Source: Bacillota bacterium
Lineage (GTDB): Bacteria; Bacillota; Clostridia; Lachnospirales; Lachnospiraceae
DNA length: 15,803 bases
Assembly: GCA_023441145.1 (NCBI GenBank)
Contig: JAEZQN010000094.1
Location: forward strand, 1-15,803
Reading direction: 5' to 3'
The notes under the pieces were generated by a model. It ran no database searches and was not told the origin of the DNA. It saw only the letters and a program-made list of their open reading frames with translations. Of this stretch, positions 12,899 to 15,803 are shown piece after piece. Made by a program: the position numbers and the translations under genes. Positions within the stretch are counted from its first letter, which is position 1, and every line of letters begins with the position of its first letter.

Positions 12899-14724
12899 TA
12901 TTTCATGTTACGTTTTGCTCGCATACGCATGGTTGGATCTAGAATTTTCTTTCTAAGTCTTAAACTTTCAGGTGTGATTTCTAGAAGTTCATCAGTTTCT
13001 ATATAATCAAGTGCTTGTTCCAAGCTTAAGATTGTAGGTGGAGTAAGCCTTAGGGCTTCATCACTACCAGAAGCACGAGTATTAGTCAACTGTTTTCTCT
13101 TACATACATTTACTTCGATGTCATCTGTTTTCGCATTCTGACCAACAATCATACCAGCATATACTTTTTCACCAGCTTTAATAAATAGGGTACCACGCTC
13201 CTGAGCATTGAATAAACCATAGGTAATGGCATCACCAGACTCGAAAGCAATTAAACTACCTTGTTTACGATAGGAGATTTCTCCTTTGTATGGGCCATAG
13301 TCTTCAAAACTTGTATTCATGATACCATTTCCTTTGGTATCTGTCAGGAATTCACCACGGTATCCAATTAATCCTCTAGATGGAATAAGGAACTCTAATC
13401 GAGTGTATGCATCATTCATAGGAAGCATGCTTTGAAGCTCTCCCTTACGAGAACTTAGCTTTTCAATAACACTACCAGTAAATTCTTCTGGTACATCGAT
13501 AATAGCACGTTCCATAGGCTCTAATAGGTGACCTTTTTCATCTTTATGATATAATACTTCTGCTTTACTTACTGCGAATTCATAGCCTTCACGGCGCATA
13601 TTTTCAATTAGTACGGAAAGGTGTAATTCGCCTCGACCAGAAACCTTATATCGATCAGGACTCTCTGTTTCCTCTACACGTAAGGATACATCAGTATTTA
13701 ACTCACGGAATAAACGATCTCTAAGGTGACGGGAAGTAACAAATTTGCCTTCTTTACCAGCTAGTGGACTATCGTTAACCATAAAATGCATTGCTATAGT
13801 AGGTTCAGATATTTTTTGGAATGGGATTGGCTTTGGATTGTCAGGAGAGCAAAGGGTATCACCAATGTGAATATCCGCAATACCAGATATAGCAACAATT
13901 GCACCGATGGTTGCAGACTCTACTTCTACCTTCTTTAATCCATCAAATTCATACAATTTGTTTATCTTTACACGTCTAAACTTATCTGGATCGTGCTCAT
14001 TAACAATAACCACATCCTGATTTACCTTGATGGTTCCATTATCCACTTTACCTACACCGATACGACCTACGTATTCGTTGTAATCGATAGTACTGATTAA
14101 AACCTGTGCTTCTGCATTCTCATCTCCCTCTGGAGCTGGAATATAATTAATAATTGTTTCAAATAGTGGCTTCATATCCACTGCTTCGTTAGATAAATCA
14201 TCAGTAGCAATACCAGCCTTGGCACTAGCAAAGATAAATGGGCAGTCTAATTGCTCTTCATTAGCATCAAGGTCAATAAATAACTCTAAAACTTCATCTA
14301 TGACAGCTTGTGGCCTAGCTTCCGGACGGTCAATTTTATTAACACAAACAATAACTGGAAGGGCTAATTCTAGAGCTTTTTTCAAAACAAACTTAGTCTG
14401 TGGCATAGGTCCTTCAAAAGCATCTACAACAAGGACAACTCCATTTACCATTTTAAGAACACGTTCCACTTCACCACCAAAGTCAGCATGTCCAGGTGTA
14501 TCTATAATATTAATTTTAACATTGTCATAGGTAACAGCAGTATTTTTGGATAATATGGTAATTCCACGTTCTCTTTCAATGTCGTTGGAGTCCATTACTC
14601 TTTCAGCTACACTCTGATTAATACGAAAGACACCACTTTGTTTCAGTAATTCATCAACTAAGGTAGTCTTTCCATGGTCAACGTGGGCAATAATAGCAAC
14701 ATTACGTATATCTTCTCTAATCAT
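12898..14724 (-). CDS. typA: Translational GTPase TypA/BipA
   Basis: A 608-residue ribosome-associated GTPase. G1 is AHVDHGKTT (13-21), the effector segment RERGITI is at 51-57, G3 DTPGHADF is at 75-82, and G4 NKID is at 129-132. EF-G-like domains II, III and V follow. The BipA-specific C-terminus holds the conserved SRGLIGYRGEFLTDTKGNGIMN stretch near residues 456-477. Length is as expected for the family (about 605-615). TypA assists 50S assembly and growth at low temperature or under stress. Upstream in transcription is AGAAGGA as ribosome binding site. It appears monocistronic, with its own promoter and the shared terminator. Confidence 0.98.
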   Translation of the reverse strand: MIREDIRNVAIIAHVDHGKTTLVDELLKQSGVFRINQSVAERVMDSNDIERERGITILSKNTAVTYDNVKINIIDTPGHADFGGEVERVLKMVNGVVLVVDAFEGPMPQTKFVLKKALELALPVIVCVNKIDRPEARPQAVIDEVLELFIDLDANEEQLDCPFIFASAKAGIATDDLSNEAVDMKPLFETIINYIPAPEGDENAEAQVLISTIDYNEYVGRIGVGKVDNGTIKVNQDVVIVNEHDPDKFRRVKINKLYEFDGLKKVEVESATIGAIVAISGIADIHIGDTLCSPDNPKPIPFQKISEPTIAMHFMVNDSPLAGKEGKFVTSRHLRDRLFRELNTDVSLRVEETESPDRYKVSGRGELHLSVLIENMRREGYEFAVSKAEVLYHKDEKGHLLEPMERAIIDVPEEFTGSVIEKLSSRKGELQSMLPMNDAYTRLEFLIPSRGLIGYRGEFLTDTKGNGIMNTSFEDYGPYKGEISYRKQGSLIAFESGDAITYGLFNAQERGTLFIKAGEKVYAGMIVGQNAKTDDIEVNVCKRKQLTNTRASGSDEALRLTPPTILSLEQALDYIETDELLEITPESLRLRKKILDPTMRMRAKRNMK

Positions 14725-14818
14725 TATATTTATCCTTCTTTCTGAATTAGAACATTTCCCTTTGATGTCAAGTCAATGTTATAAAGGCTCCTAGGGAAAA
14801 AAATTCAACAACTTTATT

Positions 14819-14846
14819 ATTTTATCATATTACATCGAATTTACAA
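14819..14846 (-). promoter_or_regulatory. Probable typA promoter (minus strand)
   Basis: Reading the minus strand, TTGTAA (14846-14841), 16 bp, then TAAAAT (14824-14819) with an extended TGA in front. A second, weaker candidate begins with TTGAAT nearer the gene. The leader would be about 85-90 nt. Confidence 0.5.
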
Positions 14847-15144
14847 GCTTTTCTTATAAAACGACAGATAAAGCTACAAAATAAAAATAATAAGGGAATC
14901 AAAGGAGATATAGAGGGTAAAAGGTTGTAAAGTGTCACAAAAAAAATAGCAAAAACATATTGTAAAATCGGAAAATATAATGTATAAAATTATATAAATA
15001 TAGAAAAATGGTAAATATTAGATTTGATTACTATATTTTTAAAATCCTAACTATTTATACTATGGTAAATAATAAAATAACTTATTAGAAGTGACATGTA
15101 ACTCCGTAATATTTACAATAGTAAATTTAGTTAACAAAATGTAC
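14847..15144. other. AT-rich gene-free region between typA and the OB-fold gene
   Basis: No ORF with a ribosome binding site on either strand. Visible elements: ATGGTAAAT at 15008-15016 and 15062-15070, and the inverted repeat ATTTAC-aata-GTAAAT at 15111-15126. These may be regulatory sites for the flanking genes, or simply AT bias. Confidence 0.45.
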
Positions 15145-15177
15145 TTGAAAGTTTTTTAAAAAATGGTAAAATTTTAC
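15145..15177 (+). promoter_or_regulatory. Promoter and palindrome upstream of the OB-fold gene
   Basis: TTGAAA (15145-15150), 16 bp, TAAAAT (15167-15172) with an extended TGG in front. The perfect 12-bp palindrome GTAAAATTTTAC (15166-15177) covers the -10, an operator-like placement. A third ATGGTAAA copy (15163-15170) overlaps it. Confidence 0.55.
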
Positions 15178-15262
15178 TTCTAAAGGGAATATGTTTTGAA
15201 TAAACATAATTAAGAGAACCATTTTAAAATACCCAGGACAGGAAAGAGAGGAGTAGTACAAT

Positions 15263-15803
15263 ATGACAGATAAAGTATTCGATAATAACCAGGTAAGTAT
15301 TGCAGGAGAGGTAGTAAGTGACTTTACTTATAGTCACGAAGTTTTTGGAGAGGGTTTTTACCTTCTGGATGTTAGTGTCAATAGACTTAGTGATTCCTAT
15401 GACATTATTCCCTTGATGATTTCGGAGCGTTTGATTGATGTGAAGAAGGATTACAAAGGTCAGTACTTAGAGGTGACTGGACAGTTTAGGTCTTACAATC
15501 GTCATGACGAGAATAAGAATCGTCTCGTACTTTCTGTATTTGTAAGAGAGCTTACGGTTTGTGAACCAGGATATGAGAGTCCAAAGCCTAATTACATCTT
15601 TTTAGATGGATACATTTGTAAGCAGCCAGTTTATAGAAAGACTCCATTAGGACGTGAGATTGCTGATATTTTATTAGCTGTGAATAGACCTTATGGGAAG
15701 TCTGATTACATCCCATGTATCTGTTGGGGACGTAATGCCAGATATGCAGAGAAGTTTCCAGTAGGCGGACATGTCCAGGTATGGGGAAGAATTCAGAGTA
15801 GAG
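15263..15803 (+). CDS. Tandem OB-fold, single-stranded DNA-binding-like protein (3' end cut)
   Basis: At least 180 residues, open to the window end. ATG 15263 follows AGAGAGGAG. Two similar halves are visible. The first, about residues 8-95, starts NQVSIAGEVVSDFTYSHEVF and includes YDIIPLMISERL and YLEVTGQFRS. The second starts near residue 108 with NYIFLDGYICKQPVYRKTPLG, includes SDYIPCICWGRNARYAEKF and ends in GGHVQVWGRIQSR. Each has the order of SSB (G-strand, loop, DYIP-like strand, GxxVxVxGRxxSR). The second is closer to classical SSB (cf. LGREIADILLAVNRP), the first is divergent. Ordinary SSB has one OB fold, so this is likely an accessory SSB-like protein acting on single-stranded DNA. 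The role is inferred and the C-terminal tip, which would recruit partners, is outside the window. Confidence 0.75.
   Translation, partial: MTDKVFDNNQVSIAGEVVSDFTYSHEVFGEGFYLLDVSVNRLSDSYDIIPLMISERLIDVKKDYKGQYLEVTGQFRSYNRHDENKNRLVLSVFVRELTVCEPGYESPKPNYIFLDGYICKQPVYRKTPLGREIADILLAVNRPYGKSDYIPCICWGRNARYAEKFPVGGHVQVWGRIQSR

Noticed and set aside
14219..14530. 103-residue plus-strand frame opposite typA
   Set aside because: Antisense shadow of the conserved GTPase domain of typA; no ribosome binding site or recognisable protein.

Overview
The window looks like chromosomal DNA of a low-GC, anaerobic, Clostridia-type Firmicute, most likely a Lachnospiraceae or Lachnoclostridium-like organism. The case rests on low GC, strong AGGAGG ribosome binding sites, consensus SigA-type promoters, a long yeast-type LeuA, an HPr with the clostridial GLHxxPAG active site, and an operon built on cdaA-cdaR. 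Family assignments come from reading the translated sequence; no database was searched. No phage, IS element, CRISPR array, rRNA or tRNA was seen.

Layout. 1-734 (minus, cut by the window edge) is an AraC-family regulator, divergent from an MFS permease (841-2001). Next is a peroxide-defence operon: a consensus promoter whose -10 lies inside a perfect 15-bp palindrome identical to the OhrR box, then a thiol peroxidase of the glutathione peroxidase family, then ohrR, then a long terminator. From 3605 to 7672 runs an apparent operon of two unrecognised membrane proteins, diadenylate cyclase CdaA, its YbbR-domain partner CdaR, and an HPr-family protein, closed by a hairpin at 7690-7717. A PhnO-like acetyltransferase (7738-8169) follows, then leuA (8468-10141) behind a long untranslated leader.

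From 10209 a strong promoter drives a two-gene ABC exporter of the polysaccharide/teichoic acid type (Wzm/TagG plus Wzt/TagH-like ATPase). A lone gene with an N-terminal helix-turn-helix and a Panacea (SocA-like, DUF4065) domain follows at 12069-12857. It converges on typA/bipA (minus, 12898-14724), and the two share a 22-bp perfect hairpin that contains both stop codons. A gene-free AT-rich stretch of about 540 bp leads into a truncated gene for a protein with two OB folds related to single-stranded DNA-binding proteins (15263 to the window end).

The two parts most worth following are the cdaA operon, where two unknown membrane proteins precede the c-di-AMP synthase and an HPr follows it, and the gpx-ohrR unit, where the OhrR switch appears to control a glutathione-peroxidase-type enzyme rather than the usual Ohr. 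The orphan Panacea protein without an adjacent toxin is a third candidate.
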